From a virus: a DNA stretch of 64,000 nt. Positions 1 through 8,691 of the stretch are shown in pieces. The position numbers and the translations under genes are program-made. The stretch spans positions 33,389 to 97,388 of the IMG/VR virus record IMGVR_UViG_3300048821_000386; one strand, 5' to 3'. How positions within the stretch are numbered: position 1 is the first letter of the stretch; the number at the start of each line of letters is the position of its first letter. The notes under the pieces were generated by a model. The model did not search any database and was not told the origin of the DNA. It was given only the letters and a program-made list of their open reading frames with translations.

Positions 1-333
1 CTGTTGCGCGGGATTGTTCGCCGGCACTGACGAGGATTGGAGGGTGGCGCTGATCGGGTTGAAGGACGAAATGGGAGAGCCGGTGATTCCGCCGCCGGCA
101 GAAACACTCGATGCCGGATAGTAGTTGCCGTCGCTGCCCAAAACCATTCCTGGCTGGGTGGAATCGGTATAGCTGGTCGATGTTTCCGAGGCATTCGGCA
201 GCGCCGGCGCCGGACTGGCGTCGGTCTGAAGACCTCCAGACACAATGGGAGTGGCCTGTGACGAGAAGGACTCGACACCGCTGGTTACCATGCTTTGGTC
301 GGAGGAGACGTAACTGATGGGAGGGATGCTCAT
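1..333 (-). CDS. Partial gene, unrecognised protein of the tail region (runs off the window)
   Basis: An open frame starts at an ATG at 333 (MSIPPISYVSSDQ...) and continues without a stop to base 1, giving 111 visible residues. The segment is rich in Ser, Thr, Pro, Ala and Gly, with no recognisable domain. It is the gene after the tail-tube candidate in transcription order, where tail-assembly chaperones or tape-measure proteins often lie, but nothing in the residues shows that role. No clear ribosome binding site precedes the ATG. The frame is supported by its position and by consistent G/C use at third codon positions. Confidence 0.6.
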   Translation of the reverse strand, partial: MSIPPISYVSSDQSMVTSGVESFSSQATPIVSGGLQTDASPAPALPNASETSTSYTDSTQPGMVLGSDGNYYPASSVSAGGGITGSPISSFNPISATLQSSSVPANNPAQQ

Positions 334-340
334 ATCTGAA

Positions 341-399
341 CAAAAGGGCAGCTTCCAGCATGGCGGAGAAGAACAAAAAGCCAAAGCCAGAAGCTGCCC
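341..399 (-). terminator. Candidate terminator after the tail-tube gene
   Basis: A ten-base inverted repeat (GGGCAGCTTC at 346-355, GAAGCTGCCC at 390-399) is followed on the minus strand by TTTTG. It lies between the stop of the tail-tube gene and the next start. The loop is long (34 bases), so termination efficiency is uncertain. Confidence 0.45.
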
Positions 400-420
400 A
401 GAGAGCGAAAGGGGAAGCGA

Positions 421-1116
421 TTACAGTGTGAAGGATGTCCCGCCGATGCCACTCGCAGACTGGAACGGACTCGGAACGGCCGACATGGGCTCGACCACGC
501 GGGCAACGAAAGTCGCCTGCATCTCGGTCACGGCATCGTCGATGGAGATGCCCATTCCCTCGTTGAGGATCTCAACGCCGAAGATCTTGGCCGCGCACAT
601 CGCGCCGTACTCATTGGCGCCGCTCAGCGTCACGTCGAAGGGCAGGATCTGATCGGAATACCAGGGCGTCGCCAGTTCGCTGTCGGAGGCGCTGCTGGTC
701 ATGGTCATCTGATCGAGCTGACTGATGGTCGAAGAGATCGAGGGACCTGTGTCCCGAACGACCGAGGACTGGAAGACAGCTGTCCCGTTGGCCACATTCG
801 AGAACTGGGGCCGGATCTCATCGGCATCGGCCACAAAGGTGCCGAGAGCCATTTGGAAGAGGTTGAGCAGCGCATGGCGATCGAAGTTGATCCAGACGAG
901 CGAGCCGGCGATGCCGCGCTTGTTGCGCGAGTATGCACGAGGATCACAAGAACCCATCGTGTAGATCGGTGCCTTTTCACGAGTCACGGAGTAGGAGATA
1001 GCCTGGAGCTCTGCAAACTGGAACTGACCAATCACAGCAGTAATGTCAGCACCAGCAAACGAGTTGTAGGAGCGGCTGATCTCGCTTGCAAGGACGCCGC
1101 CGGGAAGAGAAGACAT
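421..1116 (-). CDS. Putative tail tube protein
   Basis: A 231-residue protein directly downstream of the tail sheath, the usual place of the tube gene in contractile-tailed phages. It contains the stretch ISYSVTREKAPIYTMGSCDP followed by a RNKRGIAGSLVW-like segment. I associate that pattern with virion structural proteins of large myoviruses (tube or tube-like). No signal peptide or membrane segment is visible. An AAGGAG ribosome binding site sits seven bases before the ATG. The assignment rests on context and motif memory; another tail structural role is possible. Confidence 0.65.
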   Translation of the reverse strand: MSSLPGGVLASEISRSYNSFAGADITAVIGQFQFAELQAISYSVTREKAPIYTMGSCDPRAYSRNKRGIAGSLVWINFDRHALLNLFQMALGTFVADADEIRPQFSNVANGTAVFQSSVVRDTGPSISSTISQLDQMTMTSSASDSELATPWYSDQILPFDVTLSGANEYGAMCAAKIFGVEILNEGMGISIDDAVTEMQATFVARVVEPMSAVPSPFQSASGIGGTSFTL

Positions 1117-1234
1117 GTTTACTCCTTGGGAGGATGAAGCTCACGTAAGATCGTGAATTGCAGCTCCGCGGGGACCAGGGCGATCCCCAGCGGAGCCAGA
1201 CCGCGGCAGGTTAGCCACGGTAGGTGAGGTTGGC

Positions 1235-3166
1235 TTACGATCTCAGGCCGACGTAGGCGCTGAGCTGAACGAGCTCATCAGCCGGATGGAAGGTGAGGAA
1301 CAGGTTGGCATGCCCAATCAAAGACTCGGCAGCGGTCGTGGTAATGGTCACCTGCGGATTCGAGATGTAACCACGTTGCTGCAGGGCCACCAGGCCATTG
1401 TCCAGAGCGGTCTTGAGCGACACGAGCTGGAGGCCGTCGAGCGAGCTGGCTCCGACAAACGGATCGCCGATCGCAAGCATGGTCGCAATCACCAGGCCCT
1501 TGATGCGAACACGAAGCAGCTCGGTGTAATCGCTGATGTCCGTGGCGCAGGTGAAGTCGTGCAGCAGCGCGGGGTTGCTGTAGGACCCCTTGGTGCGGAG
1601 CACGTTGATGTTCGCCTGGGTCAGGGAGTCGAGCTGTCCGGGTGTGTAGATCAGACCCGGCAACTGCTTGAGCGGCACCTTCTGGTTGGTCAGCGCGGTC
1701 TTCGCATCGAGAGCCGAGCAGAAGCCGGCGACATAGTTGGCCAGATTGCTCACATAGTTGGTGGCATATCCATTCGACATGATGGCCTGATCGGCCACAA
1801 CGTGCAGGTACGCACCGATGTCGATGTTGTTCTGGTTGATGTCCTGCATGACGGTGCCGTCATACTGTCCGTTCTCGGTCTGGAAGAAGCCAGGTTGGCG
1901 ATAGCCAGAGCTGTAGTCAAAGCAAAGGGCGTTCAAGCCGCTGGCGTTGGTCCCGACGGTGTAGGGGATACCGAGCAGGCCGGCGCCTGGATTTTGCACG
2001 TCGTCATTGGCGTTGTAATGGGGCAGGAAGCCGACCCACCGACGGACATCCACCAGCTTGTAGGTAGCGGGGACGGACGTGCCGATAAAACCGATGCAGG
2101 TCTTGTCCAGCGTACTGATCGATGCGCAGAAGCTGGCGATTGCATAGCCCCAGTTGACTTCGGCAAAGCCGAGCGCCTGGCGCGCGTAAGCGGTCGCAAC
2201 CGTCCCGGGCATCGCCGTAACTGCACCGGCCGTGATCGGAATCGAAGTTCCGGCCACAGTCTGAGCGGTAAGTCCGGCGGGGAAGGTGGTAACTTGGGCA
2301 CCATTGGCCCAGGCATTAGCTTCCGAAGCCCACTGATAGGTCTGGTCGCCGTAGGCATCGCGCGCGATCAAGAGCCAATCGAGCGCGTTGGGGTTGGTTG
2401 CCGGGTTGTTGACGGCTGTCGCTGAGTTGCCAGCCGAATAGTAGGCCACGTTTGGTGCATCGAACGTCGCGGCGGGAACCACAACTTCCTCGACCTGGAA
2501 CCCTTGCAGAAGGTTGATTGCGTCCAGAAAGGCAAGGTAGGTCTGACGGCCCGTCAAGCCGATGCCGGTGATGGCCGCGGTCAGGGTCGGCGGAGGAGTC
2601 GAAGTTGCACCGACCAACGCAGCTGCAGCCTGCACCGTGATCGCATTTGCGAAGGTGGCGCTGGCGCCTGTGCCGAGTTGAAGACCGGTGTTGCCGGAGA
2701 TGGCGCCGGCAATGGTGATGTCACCGTTGTCCGTGGTCTGGAGAGGATCGTTCGAATACTCCAGATCACCCTGGTAGTACACGGCCACAACGCCGGTCTT
2801 GTACCAGATCTTGTAATCGGTGGCAGACGTCGCGGTGGCCTGCCCAAAGCTCAGTGAAAAGCCAGCAGTCGCACCGGTACCCGTCTCCACACCGATGCCC
2901 GCCAGGACTTGAGGCTGAGCGCCCATGCGGAACAGAATGACGTTGTCGGAGTTCGCAGCACACTCTTCCATCGAACGGATCAGGTTTCCGTTCAGGCCGA
3001 ATTGGAGAGCCGCCGTCGCGCGGTTGGTGACCTGGTAAGGCTGATTGATCACGCCCTGGTCGCATGTGCCGATAATCAGGATAGAGTGGTCCTGCGGCGG
3101 AGCGGCAGAGACGAGACCTCCGTCAACCGTGTTGACGATAATCCCAGGCAGGTTATTGAAGGCCAT
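1235..3166 (-). CDS. Tail sheath protein
   Basis: A 643-residue protein. The N-terminus (MAFNNLPGIIVNTVDGG) followed by an IIGTCDQGVINQPYQV-like segment is the typical start of contractile tail sheath proteins, and the C-terminal third has the conserved sheath features (TPGQLDSLTQANINVLRTKG, then a long helical segment ending in VQLSAYVGL). The length is normal for the family. The sheath surrounds the tail tube and contracts on infection, so this gene identifies the phage as myovirus-like. An AGGAG site precedes the ATG. The tube gene follows after a 118-base gap. Confidence 0.9.
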   Translation of the reverse strand: MAFNNLPGIIVNTVDGGLVSAAPPQDHSILIIGTCDQGVINQPYQVTNRATAALQFGLNGNLIRSMEECAANSDNVILFRMGAQPQVLAGIGVETGTGATAGFSLSFGQATATSATDYKIWYKTGVVAVYYQGDLEYSNDPLQTTDNGDITIAGAISGNTGLQLGTGASATFANAITVQAAAALVGATSTPPPTLTAAITGIGLTGRQTYLAFLDAINLLQGFQVEEVVVPAATFDAPNVAYYSAGNSATAVNNPATNPNALDWLLIARDAYGDQTYQWASEANAWANGAQVTTFPAGLTAQTVAGTSIPITAGAVTAMPGTVATAYARQALGFAEVNWGYAIASFCASISTLDKTCIGFIGTSVPATYKLVDVRRWVGFLPHYNANDDVQNPGAGLLGIPYTVGTNASGLNALCFDYSSGYRQPGFFQTENGQYDGTVMQDINQNNIDIGAYLHVVADQAIMSNGYATNYVSNLANYVAGFCSALDAKTALTNQKVPLKQLPGLIYTPGQLDSLTQANINVLRTKGSYSNPALLHDFTCATDISDYTELLRVRIKGLVIATMLAIGDPFVGASSLDGLQLVSLKTALDNGLVALQQRGYISNPQVTITTTAAESLIGHANLFLTFHPADELVQLSAYVGLRS

Positions 3167-3218
3167 TCTGTTTCTCCTCGTATATCTCGGGTCAACAAAC
3201 TAACGGTTAGTCTGCAAC

Positions 3219-3941
3219 CTACACAGGGTTGGACACAGGAAATCGGAAACGTTCGTGTTCCGCGTTGTGTTGTTGAGCGGTGTCAAGTTCAACGGTTTGA
3301 ACGTCCCGCTTGATCTTGAAGTTCAGAGTCAGGTCGGTAAGCTGCCGCTCTGTGAAGGTGTCAAGGAACTCCAGGCGGAACGAGTACCGAAGCCGACGGA
3401 TTTGGAGCTCTTGATTCTCTTTCTCGTCGGACTTATCTTCCTGGCGCCCTGCGAACTTGAATTGCTGGACTCCGAATGCCTCGAAGAACTTGTAGTAATA
3501 GGCATACCGAATCAGAAAGCGATGAAACCATACGGCCAGGGAATTGGCCACAGAGTTGCTCTTCGACCAAACCTCAAACTCGACGGTGTAGTTCTCCCAC
3601 CAGCCGTACTGCGCCAGGTTGTACCCTGCCTGGCTCGGGATTCTTGCGACGTTCCGGAGCATCGGCGAACGGGGAACAGTAGCGCCGTCATTGCTGGTAG
3701 GCGCCATCTCACCGCTGACTACATGGAAGAGAATGACGTCGAACGCTGTGTCTGGCTCTGAAAGCCGTTCCTTCGGGAAGGTCTCGACGTAAACAGGGAC
3801 TGTTCCCTCGGGAGCACCTTCTGTCTTGATGAACTCTGCGAGAGCCTGCCCGACAATCTGGAAGAAGCCGTTGATGTCTGCCGCGGGCTTGCTCGAACGC
3901 AGCGGAGGCAAGATCGAGGAGGGCCTGGTGATTGCAGACAT
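3219..3941 (-). CDS. Putative neck or tail-completion protein
   Basis: About 240 residues starting MSAITRPSSILPPLRSS. I chose the internal ATG at 3941 because GAGGAG lies six bases before it, rather than an earlier in-frame start. The protein is mixed alpha/beta with an aromatic, basic centre (AVWFHRFLIRYAYYYKFF) and has no membrane segment. It lies immediately upstream of the tail sheath and downstream of other head-tail genes, so a tail terminator or neck role is plausible by synteny. No catalytic motif is visible. The CCTATACTAG motif lies 37 bases upstream of the start. Confidence 0.6.
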   Translation of the reverse strand: MSAITRPSSILPPLRSSKPAADINGFFQIVGQALAEFIKTEGAPEGTVPVYVETFPKERLSEPDTAFDVILFHVVSGEMAPTSNDGATVPRSPMLRNVARIPSQAGYNLAQYGWWENYTVEFEVWSKSNSVANSLAVWFHRFLIRYAYYYKFFEAFGVQQFKFAGRQEDKSDEKENQELQIRRLRYSFRLEFLDTFTERQLTDLTLNFKIKRDVQTVELDTAQQHNAEHERFRFPVSNPV

Positions 3942-3977
3942 GCACGCTCCTCGCGGGGAAAGCCCCGGCAATCCTGT

Positions 3978-3987
3978 CTAGTATAGG
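3978..3987 (-). promoter_or_regulatory. CCTATACTAG motif, candidate phage promoter (copy 1)
   Basis: The minus strand reads TCTTCCTATACTAGACAGG. TATACT resembles a -10 box, and no conserved -35 hexamer is shared among the copies. It precedes the neck-like, tail sheath and tail tube genes. Confidence 0.5.
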
Positions 3988-4013
3988 AAGACACGACCAG
4001 ACTGGTAATTCGG

Positions 4014-4628
4014 TTACGCGGCCTTAGTTAGAGCGAGGGCTCGGCCTGCGAAGTTGTCGGTCCTTTGATGGTGATCTTTGCACAAGCACTGACCATTGGA
4101 GACCTCGTATCGCAACTCTGGAAACTCGGTCCAAGATTGAATGTGATGGGCCTGAAGAGGTCCAGAACACGTCTCATCTTCCAACGCACAGATGTTGCCA
4201 GCTTGATTGAAGACGGATTCCTTCCACAGTCTGTATTCCACAGTCTGCATGGCGTTTTGGCGTTCGCGATAGTGTTCTTTCGAAAGTCCACCCTTCCAAA
4301 GATGGGACTTCTCACCACGCCTGGCCTCTGCCATTTTGAGACGAGTTTCGATAGATTTGGGTCGACCAAGGTTGATGAGGCGCCGAGATTCGCGAAAAGC
4401 TTCCGTTGTAGGCCGAAGTGAGTGCCAGGGTTTGCGACCTTTCATCTTTGCGCTGGCTTTTGCACGAGCTTCTGGCGAACGGGAGTTGGCATAATGTTCT
4501 TCTGAGCGCAGCTTTGCTGCAACAGACATCCTTGCTCTTGTTTCAGGAGAACGTGTTCGACCCTTCTGAAACTGGCGAATGAGGTCTTTGGCTTCCTCAC
4601 TCATCGGTATTCCCTTTGGTCTTGCCAT
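4014..4628 (-). CDS. HNH homing endonuclease with NUMOD3-like repeats
   Basis: A 204-residue basic protein. The N-terminal half has repeated SPETRARMS, SPEARAKAS and SIETRLKMAEARRG units typical of NUMOD3 DNA-binding repeats, and KSHLWKGG follows. The C-terminal part carries the HNH core (LQAHHIQSW, then NGQCLCKDHHQRT). Such free-standing enzymes cut a homing site and spread between phage genomes. It sits alone between two neck-region genes and has its own strong TATAAT box, whereas its neighbours appear to rely on phage-type motifs. It is probably a selfish element with no virion role. Confidence 0.9.
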   Translation of the reverse strand: MARPKGIPMSEEAKDLIRQFQKGRTRSPETRARMSVAAKLRSEEHYANSRSPEARAKASAKMKGRKPWHSLRPTTEAFRESRRLINLGRPKSIETRLKMAEARRGEKSHLWKGGLSKEHYRERQNAMQTVEYRLWKESVFNQAGNICALEDETCSGPLQAHHIQSWTEFPELRYEVSNGQCLCKDHHQRTDNFAGRALALTKAA

Positions 4629-4665
4629 CGTCTTATTATATCATATCACGTTGATTCTAAACGTT
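4629..4665 (-). promoter_or_regulatory. AT-rich promoter of the homing endonuclease gene
   Basis: The minus strand carries GATATGATATAATAAGACG directly before the ATG, with a perfect TATAAT at 4640-4635. The expected transcription start falls at or next to the ATG, so the mRNA may be leaderless; no ribosome binding site is visible. Confidence 0.5.
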
Positions 4666-5241
4666 TTCTTTTTCCAATCCAAGCTCCCAAAACTCGACAC
4701 GTCCGTTATCTCCGAAGGTGGGCACTACCGAGAGGACCTTCCATTTGACCGTCCGGGTAAAACGCCCGCTGGAATCGGTGATGGAGTTGCCTTCCGGATC
4801 GACCTTCGTTTCGTAGAGTTTGTCGTAGGCCTTGGCAGTCTGGAGGGTGTACCTTTCGTAGTCGGGATAGACTTGGCTGCCGTCATCCCGAAAGACTTCC
4901 ACATAGGCAGTGCATCGGTTCTGATCGGTGTAGCCCATGGCATTCTGGGGATACTCACCAGTGGCCAAGACTCCAGGCTTGTAGACGGGAGCCACGCCGC
5001 GGTAGAGCGCCATGATCTCCTGGGTCTCATAGAACTGCCAGCCTTCGCCTTGGCAATACCGACAGTTGGGCCGGACGCTTCCGCCTGTCTTTGGGTCCCA
5101 GCAGCCGGGGCAGGTTGTGTTGGTCATCCGGCGCAATATGACAGTGCGGCCCTGGCCGACGATCTCTTCACTGCCATGAATGACGGAGTGCAGCTCCTCG
5201 CGCAGGTCGATGGTCGCCGAGATGTCCCGGTAGAAGTCCAC
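4657..5241 (-). CDS. Putative head-tail connector protein with CxxC zinc motifs
   Basis: A 194-residue protein. Residues near 45-65 contain CPGC and, about 14 residues on, CRYCQGEGW, a DnaJ-like CxxCxGxG pattern that probably binds zinc or stabilises the fold. The rest is beta-rich (WKVLSVVPTFGDNGRVEFW). It lies among neck and tail genes, and proteins with such a Cys motif occur as head-tail connectors in other phages, but I cannot name the family. The plus-strand frame opposite it is a shadow. Confidence 0.6.
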   Translation of the reverse strand: MDFYRDISATIDLREELHSVIHGSEEIVGQGRTVILRRMTNTTCPGCWDPKTGGSVRPNCRYCQGEGWQFYETQEIMALYRGVAPVYKPGVLATGEYPQNAMGYTDQNRCTAYVEVFRDDGSQVYPDYERYTLQTAKAYDKLYETKVDPEGNSITDSSGRFTRTVKWKVLSVVPTFGDNGRVEFWELGLEKENV

Positions 5242-5259
5242 AGTTCAACTCCAGTCCTC

Positions 5260-5991
5260 TTACTGTCCCATCGCGTACGGATAGAACTGGGAGACGGGGA
5301 AGCCCGGCTGGTAGACACCAATGCGCATGGAGGACATTGGCGGGGAGCACGTCGGGGATGCAAAGAACTTGATGGGCTTGCCACGGCCGCCTGTCGGCGA
5401 TCCGGGGTCCATCGAACTGGCATTGGCTCCCATGCCGTTGGCGAACCAGGTGCGCGCCGGTGTGCGCTCCGCCCAGTCAAGAACACCTTTTGCAGCGAAG
5501 TGGAAGTCTGGGCGGCCGCCGGGCATCACCCGGCCGCCGCTGCGGAGAACCACATCGTAGAGTTTGAGAGAATCCTCAAACTCAGCCAGACGCTGCTTAT
5601 TGTCCGCCTTGCGATCGACGGAGAAGTTTGCCAGCACATGAGCGCCGGGGCCCAGCAGCGAGACAACGTTCAACATCAGATCGCGGGATGCCAGGGCCGT
5701 CACGTACTGCAAGCGGCTGCCTATCAGGCGAGTGTGCTGCAGCCCGGAAAGCGGGACGCGCGCCGCAGTGATCAGGTCCGCTTCATTACTGGACCGGTAG
5801 ATCTGGCAGGCGATGGTGATGTCGGAGAGCTTCTTGAGGGTCGGGCCGGCAGCCAGGCGGACCATATCGATGGTCGAGTAGTACGGGGTGATCTGGCTGA
5901 TGAAGTCGAAGGTCACGTCCTTCATCAAGGTCGCGCCATTCACCAGCTTGATGCCCTTGGGCAACGAGATGTGGAAGATCAGATTCTGCAT
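5260..5991 (-). CDS. Unrecognised virion-region protein
   Basis: A 243-residue protein starting MQNLIFHISLPKGIKLVNG at the ATG at 5991, chosen because it follows the upstream gene by two bases. It has mixed alpha/beta character and no membrane segment. It is co-transcribed with the small gene upstream (stop and start nearly touch) and with the connector-like gene downstream, so a neck, baseplate or tail-completion role is likely. No known motif is seen. Confidence 0.6.
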   Translation of the reverse strand: MQNLIFHISLPKGIKLVNGATLMKDVTFDFISQITPYYSTIDMVRLAAGPTLKKLSDITIACQIYRSSNEADLITAARVPLSGLQHTRLIGSRLQYVTALASRDLMLNVVSLLGPGAHVLANFSVDRKADNKQRLAEFEDSLKLYDVVLRSGGRVMPGGRPDFHFAAKGVLDWAERTPARTWFANGMGANASSMDPGSPTGGRGKPIKFFASPTCSPPMSSMRIGVYQPGFPVSQFYPYAMGQ

Positions 5992-5993
5992 GA

Positions 5994-6299
5994 TTAGGAG
6001 CTCGCAGGCAGCGTGATCACCAGGTTGAACTGGAAGACAATCACAGTTCCGGTCCCGTTCATGAGCACGAGATTGTAGGTATTCGGCAACAGGTTGAGAA
6101 GCCAGTTTCCGGTCGAATCCAACTGGTAGGCTCCTCGAGCATAGGCCGGGTCGGTGTTGCCAACACACCAGTCTGAGCTGAGGAATGCGTAGAGGACGAA
6201 GCTTGGAAGGTTGGGATAGGAGGGCCTGAGCGCCCCGCTCGCGCCGTAATCCTGGCTGACAGGAACGGTATAGGAAAGCGGGCTACCAACACTGCTCAT
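5994..6299 (-). CDS. Small beta-rich structural-region protein
   Basis: A 101-residue protein (MSSVGSPLSYTVPVSQDYG...). Its ATG overlaps the stop of the upstream gene as TAATG, indicating translational coupling. The content (NWLLNLLPNTYNLVLMNGTG) suggests a beta-sandwich. Such small proteins occur as tail or fibre accessory subunits, but no family is recognised. Confidence 0.6.
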   Translation of the reverse strand: MSSVGSPLSYTVPVSQDYGASGALRPSYPNLPSFVLYAFLSSDWCVGNTDPAYARGAYQLDSTGNWLLNLLPNTYNLVLMNGTGTVIVFQFNLVITLPASS

Positions 6300-6616
6300 T
6301 ACAGTCTCCAGAACTCCGGAATACGCAGGAACCCTGTCGTGACCTGACCCGCGGGAACCGCAGGGACCAGTTTCTTGATCTCCAGCACCGCATTCAGAAG
6401 GTGTTCGAAGTGATAGGCGATGAAACCCAGAACGATTCCACCTCCGGTCAAGACCCACTGAAACCGTTCGGTCACGCGAAGCCGCTTGCCTTGTGCATGT
6501 ACTGTCGCTGTCAGGTCCTGAAACCTGCCGGGCTGGCCTTCGATACCAATGAAGACTGCGTGAATCTCTCGAACTTTGGTCAAAAGCTCGGTTTCAGCTG
6601 CTTGAGAAAGGGCCAT
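6299..6616 (-). CDS. Small membrane protein, XhlA-like (hemolysin-type) candidate
   Basis: A 105-residue protein with an N-terminal amphipathic, coiled-coil-like helix (residues 1-45) and one hydrophobic segment (WVLTGGGIVLGFIAYHF, about residues 54-70). That arrangement resembles XhlA-type lysis-associated proteins of phages, though there is no diagnostic motif. The CCTATACTAG motif lies 55-64 bases upstream, and the gene is coupled by TAATG to the next one. It could equally be a tail-associated membrane anchor. Confidence 0.55.
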   Translation of the reverse strand: MALSQAAETELLTKVREIHAVFIGIEGQPGRFQDLTATVHAQGKRLRVTERFQWVLTGGGIVLGFIAYHFEHLLNAVLEIKKLVPAVPAGQVTTGFLRIPEFWRL

Positions 6617-6670
6617 GGGTGGACGTCCTAGAGGGAGGATGGAGGGAGCACACCGCTCCCTCAGTCGTGT

Positions 6671-6680
6671 CTAGTATAGG
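6671..6680 (-). promoter_or_regulatory. CCTATACTAG motif, candidate phage promoter (copy 2)
   Basis: The minus strand reads TCTTCCTATACTAGACACG in the gap between two genes, 55 bases before the start at 6616. The core is identical to the copy at 3978. Confidence 0.5.
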
Positions 6681-6692
6681 AAGATGGCTTCT

Positions 6693-7340
6693 TTATGCGC
6701 TGACCGTGCGCGCCGCGGAATTGTCGTCCTCAGTCACCGTGAAGGTGGCAAGAGTGCTTCCGTTAAGACGCAGAAACGACAGGACTTTCGGATTCTGGGT
6801 CTTGTCGACAATCCAGGTTCCCAAAACAGTGTCATGGATGTCGGTGAGAAACGAAACCAGCGCGGTGACGTCGGACTGGGCAGCGGGGATCGCCGGCAAG
6901 TTGGCCGTCTTGGCCTGGATGGCAAGAATGACAGACGAGGTGTTGGGATTGATCGTCGCCAGATCCGTGAGATGAGCTACGGTCGCATCCTTGGCCACGG
7001 TGGCATTGAGCGCCACGGTAGCGTTGAGGGCTACCGGCCCGGGGATGTTGGTGTCGCCCAGCCTGATCTGATCAAGGTACTGGCCATTGACGGTGTTGCC
7101 GTCGGCGGCGTAGGAAACAACTGCCAGGTAGTCACCATTCAGCATACCGGCCGTATTCCACGCATAGGAGTAGACCAGGCAGGTTCCGGCAACCAGAGTC
7201 ATCGCCGCGGCGGTCACAACAGCCGCACCTGTTGTCAGGTTGATCACCGTGACGAGGGGTGCCGTGGTCACGGAAGGAGTAGTGCCGTTTGCGTGCGAAA
7301 GGGAGAATACGATTTGGTGCGTATCACCTGGATAGATCAC
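6693..7340 (-). CDS. Unrecognised beta-rich virion protein
   Basis: A 215-residue protein with a GTG start (GGAG five bases before it). The first 100 residues are beta-rich and Ig-like in character. The middle has a short repeat (ALNATV, ALNATV, AKDATV) that may form a trimeric coiled coil, followed by another beta segment ending in TEDDNSAARTVSA. The layout suits a small fibre, baseplate or decoration subunit. No family is recognised. Confidence 0.55.
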   Translation of the reverse strand: MIYPGDTHQIVFSLSHANGTTPSVTTAPLVTVINLTTGAAVVTAAAMTLVAGTCLVYSYAWNTAGMLNGDYLAVVSYAADGNTVNGQYLDQIRLGDTNIPGPVALNATVALNATVAKDATVAHLTDLATINPNTSSVILAIQAKTANLPAIPAAQSDVTALVSFLTDIHDTVLGTWIVDKTQNPKVLSFLRLNGSTLATFTVTEDDNSAARTVSA

Positions 7341-7360
7341 GAAGGCTCCGGCTGGACATG

Positions 7361-7388
7361 AAACAAGAGGGCGGGATTAGCCGCCCTC
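7361..7388 (-). terminator. Terminator hairpin between virion genes
   Basis: An eight-base stem (GAGGGCGG and CCGCCCTC, positions 7367-7374 and 7381-7388) with a six-base loop is followed on the minus strand by TTGTTT. It lies after the gene ending at 7440. Confidence 0.6.
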
Positions 7389-7439
7389 CTGCTTGTTGAA
7401 GATCACTACACGCGATCTACCTAACTGTTAGGCCGGTCG

Positions 7440-7784
7440 TTACTTCTTGGACACGAGGGATGCGATGAAACCGCCGATCGATCCGAAGCCCTTCACGGCT
7501 GCTTCAATGGCGGTGATCACACTGTTGTCCAGACCTGCGTCCGAGAGCGACTGCTTCTGGGCAGCAGTGCCTGTGGTGATGACCGAAGCAATCTCGCCCA
7601 ACGCGGCATAGCCGAGATCGGCCAGAGAGGTTGCAACCCCACCGTATGTCGGGACTTCGGGAAGAACCTCATCCACAACGGTCTTGGTGGCTTCGATCTT
7701 GGCAATGTCGGCGGGCGCATTGTTGGCCACCCATTTGAAGGCAGTGGCGAAGGCGTGTCCGAGGGACTTGAATGAAATGCTCAT
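7440..7784 (-). CDS. Small Ala-rich helical protein
   Basis: A 114-residue protein (MSISFKSLGHAFATAFKW...) with long amphipathic helices and a Gly-rich hydrophobic C-terminus (VKGFGSIGGFIASLVSKK). It contains no clear transmembrane span or motif. It is the first gene after a CTTTGGTA motif (45 bases upstream of the ATG) and is followed by a terminator hairpin, so it may be a separate transcript. AGGAG lies 11 bases before the ATG. It follows the lysis cassette, but a lysis role is not shown. Confidence 0.55.
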   Translation of the reverse strand: MSISFKSLGHAFATAFKWVANNAPADIAKIEATKTVVDEVLPEVPTYGGVATSLADLGYAALGEIASVITTGTAAQKQSLSDAGLDNSVITAIEAAVKGFGSIGGFIASLVSKK

Positions 7785-7828
7785 AACGGGTGTATCTCCT
7801 ATCGTGAGTGTGGCGCGTTGGTCCGAAC

Positions 7829-7836
7829 TACCAAAG
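7829..7836 (-). promoter_or_regulatory. CTTTGGTA motif, candidate phage promoter (copy 1)
   Basis: The minus strand reads CTTTGGTAGTTCGG, 45 bases before the ATG at 7784 and directly after the stop of the gene ending at 7837. Confidence 0.45.
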
Positions 7837-8691
7837 CTACTTGGCTGCTGGCCGGTGAGTGAGGGGTTTGGCGATGTGCGTGACAGCTGCTTTGACGGTC
7901 TGGACGGTTGCACCTGGGGCGACTGAGGACAGGTAGTAGTGCATCTCGATTGCGTCGGTGGCGAGCTGGGCCCCGAACACGGTGTAGGCCTTGACGGCTC
8001 CCCAGAATCCTGGGTGAAGCATCTTGTCGACCTTGCGATCCAGATTGTCAGCAGTGTGAGCAACGGAACCAGCTGTGAGAGCAATTTGATGAGTACCGTC
8101 ATTGATGTTCTTCAGAGTTGCCGGAATGTTTGGATCGGCAAGATCCTTGCTGGCCTGTTGGGCCATGATCGATGCGGATGTGGCGGCGGCGGCGGTGGCG
8201 ACCAGAGCTGGTTTGAGCGTGGTCGTCGTGTCAGTAATGTCGTTCGTAATGGTGGTCAGATCGGCATCGAGACCGTCTGAGGTCTTGCGGAAGGAGGCAA
8301 GCAGCGCGTCGGTGCGGTCAAAGGTTCCGTTCGCGCGGGCCGCCAGGACAGGAACTTCGTTATCCCAGAACTGGCGCTGGGAAGTAGCGGCCAGGCGCGC
8401 TTCCTTCGCGGTGAGACCTGCCTCAACAATGAGGTGGTTAGTGTTGTTGCCCACAACATGTACCTGCTGTTGGGTGTCAACGATGAAGTTCTTGGCCGCC
8501 TCGTCAGTGGCTTCCAGGCCAACGGTTGCCTTGCGAGCTTCGAGGCCGGCCAGACCGAGACAAACACAAAGGAACGCAAACGGAACCGCGAAGACGGCAA
8601 CCTTCACAAAAGGCATGAACCACGCCGGAAGCTTGAACTTCCGGCGGGATCTCAGTGCTCGTTCTTGAAAGCGAGGATGAAAGCGTCTCAT
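7837..8691 (-). CDS. Membrane-anchored coiled-coil protein after the holin
   Basis: A 284-residue protein with a basic N-terminus, one transmembrane segment (FVKVAVFAVPFAFLCVCLGL, about residues 28-47) and then a long Ala/Thr-rich helical domain facing the periplasm. Its ATG overlaps the holin stop as TAATG. Being third in the endolysin-holin-X order, it could be a spanin-like or other envelope-disrupting component, although inner-membrane spanins are usually shorter. No lipoprotein partner is visible beside it. Confidence 0.55.
   Translation of the reverse strand: MRRFHPRFQERALRSRRKFKLPAWFMPFVKVAVFAVPFAFLCVCLGLAGLEARKATVGLEATDEAAKNFIVDTQQQVHVVGNNTNHLIVEAGLTAKEARLAATSQRQFWDNEVPVLAARANGTFDRTDALLASFRKTSDGLDADLTTITNDITDTTTTLKPALVATAAAATSASIMAQQASKDLADPNIPATLKNINDGTHQIALTAGSVAHTADNLDRKVDKMLHPGFWGAVKAYTVFGAQLATDAIEMHYYLSSVAPGATVQTVKAAVTHIAKPLTHRPAAK

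Noticed and set aside
4579-5997. A 472-codon plus-strand frame
   Set aside because: It is opposite the HNH, connector-like and following genes, which have better starts, motifs and coupling.
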